NCBI RefSeq assembly: GCF_019175385.1
Contig: NC_083344.1
Coordinates: 11,374,725 to 11,438,724 of the forward strand
DNA length: 64,000 nucleotides
Direction: 5' to 3'
DNA from: Lycium barbarum
Taxonomy: Eukaryota > Streptophyta > Magnoliopsida > Solanales > Solanaceae
The notes under the pieces are model-generated. The model saw only the letters and a program-made list of their open reading frames with translations. It was not told the DNA's origin and ran no database searches. Made by a program: the position numbers and the translations under genes. Shown one piece after another: positions 50,785 through 64,000 of the stretch. How positions within the stretch are numbered: position 1 is the stretch's first letter; every line of letters begins with the position of its first letter.

Positions 50785-51009
50785 TGTTAGAAACAGAGAA
50801 CGAGAAACCAGAGAGAGTTTGGAGAATGAATGTTTATATTCATTACATACATACAAGAGATTACATCCCTATTATACACAAGAAAGTAAGAAGCAAAAGG
50901 AAATAAAATACCTACAATTAATGTAGATTCTCTAGAATATTCTACAATTAAGGTCTAATTATATTCTACCATATTTAAATATCTCTACAATATTTATCAT
51001 ATTTTAACA
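50785..51009 (-). repeat. Copia 5' LTR
   Basis: 225 bp with intact TG and CA ends; pair of 23508-23732. Confidence 0.92.
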
Positions 51010-51014
51010 GTTGA

Positions 51015-52610
51015 CATAGCGAAAGAAGTGTATGCACTTTCTTTAGGGACGTGAATTGACAAAAAAAAAGCGTTTTACTTTTTTCTTTCTTAAAAACTCA
51101 CATTTTCATTAGTTTCTATATAGGGGCAAGGACACATCACATTCAAAGAACTCATCGTCTCTAAATAAACGCGGTGAATTAGTTCTTGCGAACATTATGA
51201 TTTGTTGAATGAGTGAAACTCAATCACTACGTGAAAAATAATCCTCTTGACAGATTTCTAAATTGCAAAATTTGTTGAAACGAGATATTTTTCACTTCTC
51301 CTCCTTATTATGGAGATTCAGCGGCGTGTGTTCGAATTTTACTAAGTTGAAAGTTTAATGACTGAGATAGGTATGTTGAGAGATCAAAATCGATTAGCAT
51401 CATATGCTTGTGTTCTTGCATTATTACGCTTTCTGGCTTCAAATCTCTTTATACAATTCCTAATCCATGTAGATGTTCCAATACTAGTACCAATTCCCCA
51501 GCTCTCTAATATTCAAGAAGTTTTTTAACAAAAGTTTCCTAGCGGAAAAGTCAGTTCTAGAAATACAAGATAGGTCTCAAGTTCTAGAAATACAAGATAG
51601 GTCTCATGATTATTTGCTTACTTATTGAAACATTCCTTCTCTAACAAACTGTTCTAAAACACAAATTACCAGCAGAATTTTTCTTTACATCTGATTATGT
51701 TAATGGTAGTTTTGGAATCCATCTCTAGCCCTGTTTGGATTTTGCTTAGCAATATGAGGTTGTCATTCAGTGAGGAAGAAGACAACGACGGAAAATTTGA
51801 CATTTGTTTTTTATACTATATTAGAAGCAGGAGTTGGGGTGGTTTCGTCGTCCACCTCTAACTGATGTATTAAAAAAAAAAAAGGTGGACCCACACTAAA
51901 AAAAATCAAGCAATATAAAAATAAAAATAAAATAAAATAAAGTGGACCCCAACACCTCCAAATTCATGTTAAAAAAAAGAAGTGAACCCCATATTAAAAA
52001 AATCAAGCAATATAAAAAATAAAAAATAAAAATGCACCCCATATTAAAAAATCAAACAATATTCATGTAATTCAAAGTACCCCCATTAAGTCAATAATGG
52101 TGGATTCGTTGCCATATGCGTATCAACCAATGAAATTATTGTACAGCAAAAAACGTGAACCCCATATTATTGTTTTTTTTTTCAAAAGGTTAAGTAGTCA
52201 AACCATACAATTTCCTTTTTTTCTTATATTAGCCTGATATCTAATCTAGATATTTAACTGTTGTATTTGCTATTCCGCCATGTCATTTATTTATTATGTT
52301 TACTAAAATAAATATACTTAAAATATTTATATTTTAAAATAAGATAGAATTTAATTACTTTTTCATTTTTATTCTTACTCAAATAAATGTGAAAAGAGAT
52401 TAATGTCGTAAAAGAAAAAATAATATTAACTAGAGATCAAATAATAAATAAGGTAAATTCGCCAAATTATAATTCTAATTGACATTTCCTTAAAAAAACG
52501 TACAAAAGACAACATGACAAGTAAAATGAGCTAAACCAAGAATATTCACCAAAAATTAAAAAATAATAGTTCTTCGTTTAAATAGAAAATCAAATTTCTA
52601 CTTTGTTTCG
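51015..52610. other. Intergenic spacer with simple imperfect repeats
   Basis: No gene supported. A 24-bp phrase caagttctagaaatacaagataggtctca is doubled near 51553-51605. The stretch 51880-52060 repeats ggacccc, catattaaaaaatcaa and caatataaaaataaaa phrases irregularly. Confidence 0.45.
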
Positions 52611-54030
52611 TTTTAAACATGTAAAAGTAATATAATAATTTGAATTAGAATTATCCAAATCAAAATTTGATAAAAAATAATAAGTATTGTTTAGGCCTAA
52701 TCTACATACATTAATAATAGAATATTTTACACTTTTAAATTAATCGAATTAAAATTCAAAATATCAACTGATGCTTAAATATTGCGATTATTTTGTCTCA
52801 AAGAGAGGAAAATAATTTCCTTTTAAACAAGTCATTCTCTTTTAAAAAGTATTAATAAATTTTTGCAAACTTTATATTCGTAGCAAATACTAATATAATA
52901 AAGTTTTGAATACGGAGCACAAACTACAGTGTTATATTAATCGTGTTTTGAACATAGTGTATGCATTCATTTTAGGATTGGCGCTCTCTAGTTGTGATAA
53001 GCTTCTTGTTGGATTACTTGGACGACTTGAGGTATGTTAAGGCTAACTTTCATTCTTTTTGGCATGATCCTTATGAACGTAAACATAACGCTACTCTAAA
53101 ATGAATTCAATTCTTAGTAGCTAGGGATATTCCATGTTGATTAATGTTTTAAACATGTAAAATTAATTTAATAATTTGAATTAGAATTATCCAAATCAAA
53201 ATTTGATAAAAAATAATAAGTATGGTTTAGGTCTAATCTACATACATTAACAATAGAATATTTTACACTTTTGAATTAATCGAATTAAAATTCAAAATAT
53301 CAACTGATGCTTAAATATTGCGATTATTTTGTCTCAAAGAGAGGAAAATAATTTCCTTTTAAACAAGTCTTCTCTTTTAAAAAGTATTAATAAATTTTTG
53401 CAAACTTTATATTCGTAGCAAATACTAATATAATAAAGTTTTGAATACGGAGCACAAACTAAAATGTTATATTAATCGTGTTTTGAACATAGTGTATGCA
53501 TTCATTTTAGGAGTGGCGCTCTCTAGTTGTGATAAGCTTCTTGTTGGATTACTTGGACGACTTGAGGTATGTTAAGGCTAACTTTCATTCTTTTTGACAT
53601 GATCCTTATGAACGTAAACATAACGCTACTCTAAAATGAATTCAATTCTTAGTAGCTAGGGATATTCCATGTTGATTAATGTTTTAAACATGTAAAATTA
53701 ATTTAATAATTTGAATTAGAATTATCCAAATCAAAATTTGATAAAAAATAATAAGTATTGTTTAGGTCTAATCTACATACATTAACAATAGAATATTTTA
53801 CACTTTTGAATTAATCGAATTAAAATTCAAAATATCAACTGATGCTTAAATATTGCGATTATTTTGTCTCAAAGAGAAGAAAATAATTTCCCTTTAAACA
53901 AGTCTTCTCTTTTAAAAAATATTAATAAATTTTTGCAAACTTTATATTCGTAACAAATACTAATATAATAAAGTTTTGAATACGAAGCACAAACTATAAT
54001 GTTATATTAATCGTGTTTTGAACATAGTAT
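52611..54030 (+). repeat. Three-fold tandem repeat (about 536 bp) interleaved with LTR fragments
   Basis: Units start at about 52611, 53147 and 53682 with ttttaaacatgtaaaa. Units 1 and 2 have about 350 bp of AT-rich sequence followed by about 185 bp (52970-53147 and 53508-53682) that matches 26408-26590 of the level-2 solo LTR (gcgctc, gttgtgataagcttcttg, taacgctactctaaaatg). Unit 3 has only the AT-rich part. The pattern is host-LTR-host-LTR-host. Confidence 0.88.
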
Positions 54031-54664
54031 ATGTATATCAAACTTATGTATGTTTATTAGTAATATAAAATATATATATTGTCATTATCCAAACACAACT
54101 ACATAAACATAGATACACTATAATCCAAAGTGTTAGACCCGTACGCAGCATGGGCATACGCCATCTAATCAGGAATAAAAAGATGAGCAGTGGATGTTTG
54201 ACAGAAGCAGAAGACCATAGAGAAATTTTATTTTTTCGTAAGAAAACCATTTTTTTAATTTTAACTACAACTTGACATGGTTGTTCTTCATTCATTACTT
54301 TTTCCATGACACCGCGTGTGAGCTTCACACACTTCCTTTTTTAGTACATTCAATACACTTATGAATATACTTGAAGTGTCGAATAGGAACAAACATTTAG
54401 GTATCAAAATGAAAATTGGTGACAACAAGGGACGCATGAATTTGGCCAAAAGGAAATAGAAGCTTATAGAGTGACAATATCAGTCTAATATAAGCTGCCA
54501 AGATTATAAAACTGGAAGAGAGTGACAACATCAGTCTAATATAGCTGCCAAATTTAAATCATGATATAAGCAGCAAAAGAAGACAACCAACTCCAGCGAG
54601 CTTTTAAAAAGGAAAACATTAACAAAAACATGCCACCACTCCCAGCTCTTCCAAAATAACCTTC
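54031..54664. other. Spacer and probable 3' UTR of the ascorbate peroxidase gene
   Basis: The part adjoining 54664 on the minus strand should be the 3' UTR. A near-duplicate phrase (gtgacaatatcagtctaatata / gtgacaacatcagtctaatata, about 55 bp apart) sits at 54472-54545. The 54044-54328 minus-strand frame has no recognisable domain. Confidence 0.4.
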
Positions 54665-57142
<2,478 letters not shown>

Positions 57143-57332
57143 AGTAACTGTTCTACACAATAATTAAGCACAAATAAAATCCCAAGTTTCACAGTCCAAT
57201 ACATATCAAGATATTAACTATAGTAAAGAAGGCTTATGTATTTGTCACAAAACCATTGTAGTTAGAGAAAACATAAATATAATGTGTAAACAGATCATTT
57301 ATTGCTTTACATAGAGAAATCAAAAGATAGTC

Positions 57333-57467
57333 TATCAACCTTGTATATATAAAAGTGTATATAAAAGGTGTTTATACATAACTATGGGCTAAATAGGTAA
57401 CAAACTCAAAATATAGGCTACGTGGCGTAAATATTTTCTCCTAGTAGACATAGAGCGTCATTTTCCC
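57333..57467. repeat. Inverted partial copy of the 56529 element in the 5' UTR intron
   Basis: About 135 bp that is the reverse complement of 56529-56667, with both ends recognisable (tatcaacctt ... attttccc). The two copies therefore flank coding exon 1 in opposite orientation. Confidence 0.8.
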
Positions 57468-58348
57468 TTCAGACTACGGACACAAACTTCAGAAAAGAAA
57501 AGAAAAGTATTTGACAAAAACTGCTTAATTTGAGAAGTGTTTCAGAAAAATAGAAGAAGTTGTTTGTGTTTGGCTAATTTATTTAAAAAGTTCTTTTGAC
57601 TCTTTTAATAAGCAGATAGTACTGTTTGGCTAACCTTCACGAAAAATGACAAATATGAATCTATCAAGATTATTTTGCAGAGAGAAACTATTTTGAATAT
57701 CTATTATGAAAAGCTTTTACTTTTATTTAATTAAAATTTAAAAGTACATATTCAAATTTTCAATTATATAATAAAAAATAAATATTAAATATTGATATTA
57801 ATTTAAATATACTAGAAAACAACAACCAAAATAAAATTCAAAATCATTCCACAAATTGGTGATGGATATAGGGTAAATATATATTTATGATACTTTTGTC
57901 TCCGCTTCTACTTAAAAATAGTTTTAATAAATGACTAAACAACTTAAAAGAAAAACGCTTTGGACCTCAAAACCGCTAGGCCAAACAGACTCCAAAACCT
58001 CTGGTCAAACTAAAATCGGAGTTAAAACATCTACATGACTATACACATTCATCGGGAAAAAACATATATACACAATTTTTTAAGAAAAGTAAATAAATAA
58101 ATAAATATATATATATATATATATATATGTAAAATCACAGATCCGCTTGTGTTAAGAGCACATAATCCAGCGGACAAAAAAAAGGCATTAGAGAAACAAA
58201 AATTCTCATATATCAAACTAAAAATCGTGGTCAAAAACATCTATGCACATATTTCACAACATCAAAGCCATAACAAGTGAATGAAATATATAATTAAAAA
58301 AAAACACACACTCACACACAAAAATAGAACTGCATTTGAGATGAGAAC

Positions 58349-58400
58349 CTGAAAAGGCAGATATATCGAGAAAAAGGGTAAAATGTTAGAGTAGCACAAG
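58349..58400 (-). other. APX: Probable non-coding first exon (5' UTR) of the peroxidase gene
   Basis: A donor (cag|gttctc on the minus strand) ends it at 58349 and an acceptor (gtgtag|aacag) starts the ATG exon at 57152, giving a 5' UTR intron of about 1.2 kb. The start near 58400 is inferred from the TATA box. A leader intron is known for plant cytosolic ascorbate peroxidase genes. Confidence 0.6.
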
Positions 58401-58428
58401 CAGACCACAAGCACTGTAATGAAAGAAC

Positions 58429-58437
58429 ATTTATAAA
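58429..58437 (-). promoter_or_regulatory. TATA box of the peroxidase gene
   Basis: On the minus strand this reads tttataaat, about 30 bp upstream of the estimated start. Confidence 0.55.
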
Positions 58438-58453
58438 GCCAAATGGGAGGAAA

Positions 58454-58463
58454 CGAAGGTTCT
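58454..58463 (-). promoter_or_regulatory. Candidate heat-shock element
   Basis: Minus strand agaaccttcg contains GAAnnTTC, two inverted heat-shock-factor units, about 17 bp upstream of the TATA box. A third unit is not clear. Arabidopsis APX1 is known to be heat-responsive through such a site, which makes this plausible. Confidence 0.4.
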
Positions 58464-58818
58464 ATTAAATGAATGTTGACCGTAGGATTAAGATGATCGT
58501 GTGGCTAAGGATTGAGGTATGAATTAGACAGCTGAGATTGGTTCCATATAGTGTAATCAGTAATGTTATTAATGATTTCCGTTTTTAAAGATTGAAATAT
58601 GAATAGTGTAATGTAATTGAATGGTTTCCTTTTGTTTAAATTTAATAATGTAATGGATTCGTTGTATGGGTAGGTGAGTGAATTGAAAATTGAAGGAAAG
58701 TATGACGAATTCTTGTTATTGGGAAAAGTCGAATTTGAATTTTCTGCATCGTGGACTCCAGAAACGTTTTACTCCGTACTATTTTTTAAAATTTTTTTGT
58801 CAAAACGTTTCACCAAGC
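58464..58818. other. Upstream spacer of the peroxidase gene
   Basis: No gene supported; holds the distal promoter. Confidence 0.4.
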
Positions 58819-59381
58819 AGGCGTTTGGCCATCAATTTTCAAACCATAATTTCAAACTAGCGTTTGGTTATCAATTTTCAGTCATAGTTTGAAATCATGG
58901 TTTGAACCCAAATCATTCAAAAAACATGATTTGAGGTTTGAAACCATGGTTTCAACTTTTTTAAATACAAAATTTAACCCATAAGTTAATATTTTATAAA
59001 AAAATCCATAAGTTAGTAAATATTTTTAACAATTACCCATCTCATTAACTTCGATCAACCTTTATTTATGTCTACCAACCTTTAATTTATGTTGGAAGAT
59101 TATATTAAATAGTAGTTACATTACCATTCATGTTAAATTTTCGATTTTATTGAAGTAAAGTTTAATTAATTGATGTTGCATTTTTTAGAAAAACCTTCTA
59201 GTAGTGTACTAATTTTGTTATAAACTATGATTTGCTCATTTGGTAAGATTGTATAAGAATTGAAAATGTTTTGATAGTTTTCACAATTTGTGGGGTTTTA
59301 TGTCTATAAGAGAAAATACAACTTAAAATATTCAAATTGTATGTCCAAACATGGTTTGAAACCATATCCAAACGGGGCCAA
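58819..59381. mobile_element. Probable hAT-like MITE
   Basis: Ends gcgtttggccatcaattttc and the complement of ggccccgtttggatatgg are loosely inverted, and subterminal words tttgaaaccatggttt / aaaccat repeat inside. The flanking ccaag words could be part of an 8-bp duplication but match imperfectly. A second gcgtttggcca starts right after it. Confidence 0.4.
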
Positions 59382-59527
59382 GTGAGCGTTTGGCCACAAG
59401 AATCATTTTGGAATTTTGGAGTTGGAGTTAGAGTTGTGTCTGGTCATAATTTTTTTTTTTTTTTTTTTTGAAATGTACTTGTTTTAATTGTGAAAAAAGT
59501 GAAAAACTTGAAACAAGTTTTTCTTGT

Positions 59528-59735
59528 TTTAGTAAATAGCAACAACTTATTTGAATTTGCTTCTACAAAATCCAAGTTTGCTACTTAACGTGAAAGCAAA
59601 GAAGCTTATTTTAGCAAATAGCAATAACGTATTTGAATTTGCTAACACAACATCCAAGTTTGCTACTTAACGTGAAAGAAAAGAAGTTTGTTTTAGCAAA
59701 TAGCAATAACGTATTTGAATTTGCTTCTGCTTGTA
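59528..59735 (+). repeat. Tandem repeat, unit about 82 bp, 2.5 copies
   Basis: Copies begin at about 59528, 59612 and 59693 with tttagcaaatagcaataacg and carry atttgaatttgct, ccaagtttgctacttaacgt. The unit contains no coding signal. Confidence 0.8.
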
Positions 59736-60105
59736 ATTTGTGTAGACTTTTAGTCTTTTATGTATGAAGACAGTGTATATATGAACAAATGAAACCAGAG
59801 AAAGCAAAAAAAAATTAGAGGAGGATTTTCTTATCGAACTGAACCGTTAAGGACCAAAAACCGATAAACCGAAACCAATAACGAAGATCTTATCGATTTA
59901 GCATATTTAAAAACCGAAAATCAATAAACTGAACGGATAATACACAAAACCAAACCGACCGATAAGCACCCCTACATCAAGGCAGACTTTAAATTATTAC
60001 TATATTAAATTACTAAAATGTCCTCGGTGCAAATGAACAATGAGAAAAAAAGAAGAAAAATGAAAGACTGTCTTAGTAGTTTCAACTTTCAAATTAAAAT
60101 ACTTA
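59736..60105. other. Intergenic spacer
   Basis: No gene supported. The phrases aaccgataaaccgaaacc and accgataagcacccctac (59860-59975) resemble a repeat family end, but no boundaries were found. Confidence 0.35.
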
Positions 60106-60350
60106 GCGCCCGTTTGGATTGGCTTATAAGTTGCTTATAAGTTGTTTTCAGCTTTTTTGAGTGTTTGGCTGGTCAGCTTAAAAGTCATTTTGTGCTTAAA
60201 ATAAGCTCAAAAAAATAATTGGGCCCATTTGACTTAACTTATCTAAAGCAGCTTATAAGCCAAAAAAAATAAGTTGGACTACCCCAACTTATTTTTTTTA
60301 GCTTATAAGCTGCAAACAGCTTATAGGCATAAGCCCATCCATACAGGCTC
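60106..60350. mobile_element. MITE with TTA duplication (Tourist-like)
   Basis: Inverted ends gcgcccgtttggattggctt and the complement of gagcctgtatggatgggctt, flanked by TTA at 60103-60105 and 60351-60353. Internal gcttataagc palindromes. About 245 bp, no coding. Confidence 0.7.
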
Positions 60351-60353
60351 TTA

Positions 60354-61697
60354 ATTACTTTTCTTCTACTTTAGTGTCTACACTAATGGCATGATGTTTA
60401 TTTTCTTCTTAATTAATAATACTTTATTAAATATTTAATTTCTTTCTAAATTTAATATTTACATTAATTGTGAAATATTTACTTCCTTTTAGATTAAACT
60501 CTATAAGGGAAATACAATATTTTCTTCTACTTTATTTCCTTTAATTCTCTACATTTAGAAATATTTTGTAGTAATTACTTTTCTTCTACTTTAATTTAAT
60601 AGCTACATAATGGCAAAATATTTATTCTCTTTTTATATTATAATAATAATATTCTACAAAAAAAATTAATTTTCTTCCAAGTTTAAGGTCCACATTAGTG
60701 GTGAAATATTTACTTTCTTTTAGGTTAACCCCAATCTCTTTTCATATGTTTTGGATATTACCGGACCTAGCCTTCGTAAATCACACTAAAGCAGACACTA
60801 AGCTCTAAAAGGAAAATACAATTTTTTTTATTTTTTTCCTTTAATTTTCTATAAATATGATGTACTTTTTATTTGACCCAATGCAAGAACATTATAATGA
60901 ATAATAGCATGAGTTTAGCATCATCTGTTTTGCTCCCTAATAATTTCTCCAAGTTTATTCCTACAAGCTTTCTTTGATTTTCATAATAATAATTAGACTT
61001 GCACTCTTCATAGTTACGTATATTTTTACTATTTTTCATTTTTAGTGCATTATTATTCACTAGTATTTTTATTATGACAAAATACCTTATACTAAATGTT
61101 AAAAGTTAGGTATATAATTTTATAAATCAAGCACCAACAATATTATATCCCTGCAGATATTATATAATAGAAAAGAAAATAAGGTGTTCCAAGAGCAAGA
61201 CCAAACATACATATGTTCTTATTTTTCAGTCCAATTTTATATCCAAATTATTTGTACGCTGATTATGCCATGCTCATTGTTCATGACTTTTTAAATCATT
61301 ATTCTTCATCATGTAAGAACAGATTTACTCATGTTTTTATTTTTTGTTTTTCCTTCTATCTATCACAATCTAACACAAACTTTAATTTCAATTCTTGGTG
61401 TCATAGTTTATGTTTAGAAATAAGAATAAAATGACACATCAATACAAGCACATTGTGGGTAAGCAGGTCATTTCTAATGGAAAACATCTTTCTTCTTCTT
61501 CTTTAAAAACAAATGTGAACAGATAAAAACTATCCAAGATTCCTTTTAAATAATGAAAGTTAATTCGCCAATTATTCCTTGTGTCCTCACTTCTCTGGCT
61601 GCCGAATTATTTCTCGTAATGTGGCGTGAAAATGAGCACATGTGGGTGATCCAAGGGGCTGTCACCACATAATTTGTTTAAGCTGTTACGACATTTA
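60354..61697. other. Intergenic AT-rich spacer
   Basis: The stretch 60400-60870 repeats a theme of attaattgtgaaatatttactt and tataagggaaatacaat, as also seen near 21600. No gene is supported. Confidence 0.4.
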
Positions 61698-61833
61698 GAG
61701 CTTGTTTGGATCAACTTATAATTTATGAATAACTTTTGGATTATTTTAACTTAAAAAATACGTATTTACAAGCACTTTTTGACTATTATAAAAATACTTC
61801 AAAACTCCTAAAATAAGTCAATCCAAACAGATC
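61698..61833. mobile_element. Small MITE-like inverted-repeat element
   Basis: Ends gagcttgtttggat and the complement of gatctgtttggatt are inverted over about 15 bp; TA flanks both sides. About 136 bp. Confidence 0.5.
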
Positions 61834-62007
61834 TAAATACCAACCCTATAGACAAGCCCACTGACATAGCAAAATCCATTTCATTTATGGAAGAAAAAAA
61901 AAGGTAGAAAGCAAGTGAATAACATGAAAATATAAATTCATAACTCAAATAGTGCGGAAAAAAAAACAAAAAGATCTCAAGGTCCAGTGTCATGAGTCTT
62001 GAGCTAC

Positions 62008-62233
62008 CATCTCAATTTATGTGATACACTTTTCTTTTTAATCTGTCTCAAGAAGAATGATACATTTCTATATTTGAAAATAATTTAACTTAAAATTTTC
62101 TCTTTTATCCTTAATGAAATGATTTATAGTCACACAAATACATATGACTTGTTTTAGACCACAAATTTTAAAAATCTTCATTTCTTTCTTAAATTTCGTG
62201 CCTAGTCAAATTATATAACAAAAATTGAGATGG
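62008..62233. mobile_element. Stowaway-like MITE
   Basis: Ends ccatctcaatttatgtgata and the complement of ccatctcaatttttgttata are inverted. About 226 bp, AT-rich. The target duplication is not clear. Confidence 0.6.
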
Positions 62234-64000
62234 ATGGAATAATCTATATCTATCTATACTAGTTTAAAAGCATGAATATAAATGTTATCCTTCAAATACT
62301 GAAGGACTTTTATACCCTTAATAAGCTCTAATCCTATTTCGTATTGAACATACTTCCTAAACCTAACAAAACTTACTTAAACCTAAGTTAGGAATATTAT
62401 TATTGTTAGGAATAGTATCCTATTATTACTAGGAACTTCATTCACTAATTATCTCAAGTAGACCAGGAACTTGCTCACATTATATATTCTGAGTAAATTA
62501 ATCTCCTTTTCTTTTTCTATTTGGGGATAGCATAGCAAGAGAGATGAGGTTATTTATATTATAGTAGTACTTTAGCTCTTTGATTTTGACATAGCACATA
62601 GTTGTGGATATGCTTTTTTTTCCATTCTGGGATAGTTAGGGGTGTGTGCTAGACTATGTATTTGTACATATTACATTGCTGATTAATATACACGATTAAC
62701 TACCCGAAGAGTTTTTATTGTATTACACTAGAAAGAAGATAACAAAAATTCTACAAATTTCTCGAGAAAAAAGATTTGTGATTGGTCGTAGTGCTACGGG
62801 TACACTAAAAGAAAAGTTGAAATTAGCTACGAACTTCATAGTCACTTAATATCTCATATTGAATTATCTTAGTCATAACATGTTTAAGGATAGGCAAAGG
62901 AGAAATGGAGGAGGGGATTATAAGGTGGGAAATTGAACCCTCAACAACAAGGCGAAAGTTTAGCTAGTCAACCAACTGAGATATTAAAATCCGTACATGT
63001 TTTCTATATGGGGAAATGAAGAAAAAACTAAATACCGAGAATATGAATTTCCAAAAAGTAATAAGTAGTTACAATCCTATACTATACGAATATTCTTGTA
63101 ACTCATAAAATAAATAGCACTATTTAATTATTTTTACTATGATTAGGATTGACTTAGAATAACGTGCAACTGCATGTTTATAGAGACTAGTACTATATTA
63201 AAAGTATGAAGGGCCTTAGAAATGTTGATTGAAATTTTTGCCCTTCATTAAAAGACTCCACAATAGACAAAGTTGTCATTTAATACATTCTTATTATTAT
63301 TTAATTATTTTTATAATTAAATAAGATTAAACTCTTATTTGACCTATGTACAAACTCCTAATATTTTGGAATTTGAAATTGAGTAAGATTAAATTCTTTC
63401 CTTTTACTTGAACACCAATGAATTTAAGCAATACTTTTAAAACCAAAAAATAAAAACACGTTTTCTGTTAGCAATAGTAGAAGACTTTCACTCCCCATTA
63501 AATTTATTATCCTAAAATTTAGGACATCGTCATTAATTAATAATTCAGCCATTACATTCTTTTCTTATTTAATATTCCATTCGTAGAATTCCCATAATTC
63601 AAATCAACACAAATAAAAAATATTAAAAGGAAAAATGGATGTCAATTACTTTCCATCCACTTAGGACTTCTATTCCAATAATTTTGTTCCCAACTTAATT
63701 TAGAAGAGATTAATGAGGTGACTTCTAATGTGAACAAAGGATTATAAATATTTTATTATTAAATTTTAAGAGTAGAGTTGTTATTAAACACTATATTCTC
63801 ATATCTTATGAAAAATAAAATCCTACTAGGGTTAGAAAAGTGCATTTGTACATCTATAAAAGAATATTAGCAATGGTGGAAAAGCAACCTCCTTAGGACC
63901 ATGTTTCGACGACCTTTTCTTTTGAGATTGTGCTTGTTTTCAATTATATAAACTTATATAATTTACATAGGTTAACCCAGCACATGATTGATTGATGTGT
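62234..64000. other. Intergenic AT-rich spacer to window end
   Basis: No gene, RNA or confident repeat boundary. Two related phrases, ctatactagtttaaaagcatgaa (62256) and agtactatattaaaagtatgaa (63189), may be diverged element ends. Confidence 0.4.

Larger units (their letters stand above)
23508..51009 (-). mobile_element. Ty1/copia retrotransposon (about 4.9 kb of its own sequence), host of the nest
   Basis: Two 225-bp LTRs (23508-23732 and 50785-51009) run TG to CA. The expected target duplication is gctga (23503-23507) against gttga (51010-51014), one mismatch. Transcription is on the minus strand: the initiator-methionine primer site is at 50773-50784 and the polypurine tract at 23733-23744. 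Gag, protease, integrase, RT and RNase H remnants follow in copia order. Its own sequence is 23508-25248 plus 47808-51009; everything between is later insertions. The LTRs differ at about 9 of 225 positions by my count, so the element is older than the level-3 insertion. Confidence 0.92.

Noticed and set aside
62254..63210. Possible Helitron 5' ends (tctatact...taaaagcatga)
   Set aside because: No matching 3' hairpin plus CTRR end and no insertion between A and T could be identified.

Overview
This is plant nuclear DNA, most likely from a member of the Solanaceae. The evidence is two intron-containing plant genes, AT-rich spacers full of MITEs, and SINE, RTE-LINE and LTR families that I recognise as Solanaceae-type. 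The species cannot be fixed from sequence alone. There is no bacterial-style gene organisation: no operons, ribosome binding sites or CRISPR. Exon limits were read by hand from splice signals and reading frame.

Only two host genes are well supported, both on the minus strand. At 11969-19497 (non-coding first exon near 21237-21335) lies a CNOT4/NOT4-type RING and RRM ubiquitin ligase: 12 coding exons, a 3099-bp frame, about 1032 residues. At 54665-57142 (non-coding first exon near 58349-58400) lies a cytosolic ascorbate peroxidase: 9 coding exons, 753 bp, 250 residues, the standard family length.

Between the genes, 23503-51014 is a four-level nest of LTR retrotransposons in which three insertions have identifiable 5-bp target duplications and the innermost a near-perfect one. 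Level 1 is a decayed 4.9-kb Ty1/copia element on the minus strand. Level 2 is a 2.4-kb solo LTR inserted in the copia pol gene. Level 3 is a young 20-kb Ty3-like element with about 4.6-kb LTRs, gag and protease but no reverse transcriptase or integrase, inserted in the solo LTR. Level 4 is a 3-kb solo LTR inserted at the gag-protease boundary of level 3.

The left 10 kb holds the 3' end of a second LTR of the level-3 type (1-530), an inverted pair of tRNA-derived SINE-like units forming a 333-bp palindrome (978-1310) at the end of another solo LTR (1311-3889), a Pack-MULE-like element (4865-6045) carrying three exons of a MurD-like gene, several Stowaway-like MITEs, a tandem duplication, and a patch of organelle-like composition. 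Around the peroxidase gene are a three-fold host-sequence repeat interleaved with LTR fragments (52611-54030), a duplicated splice donor, and a pair of complementary intronic repeats that bracket the first coding exon. The right end (58465-64000) is AT-rich spacer with MITEs and no gene I can support.
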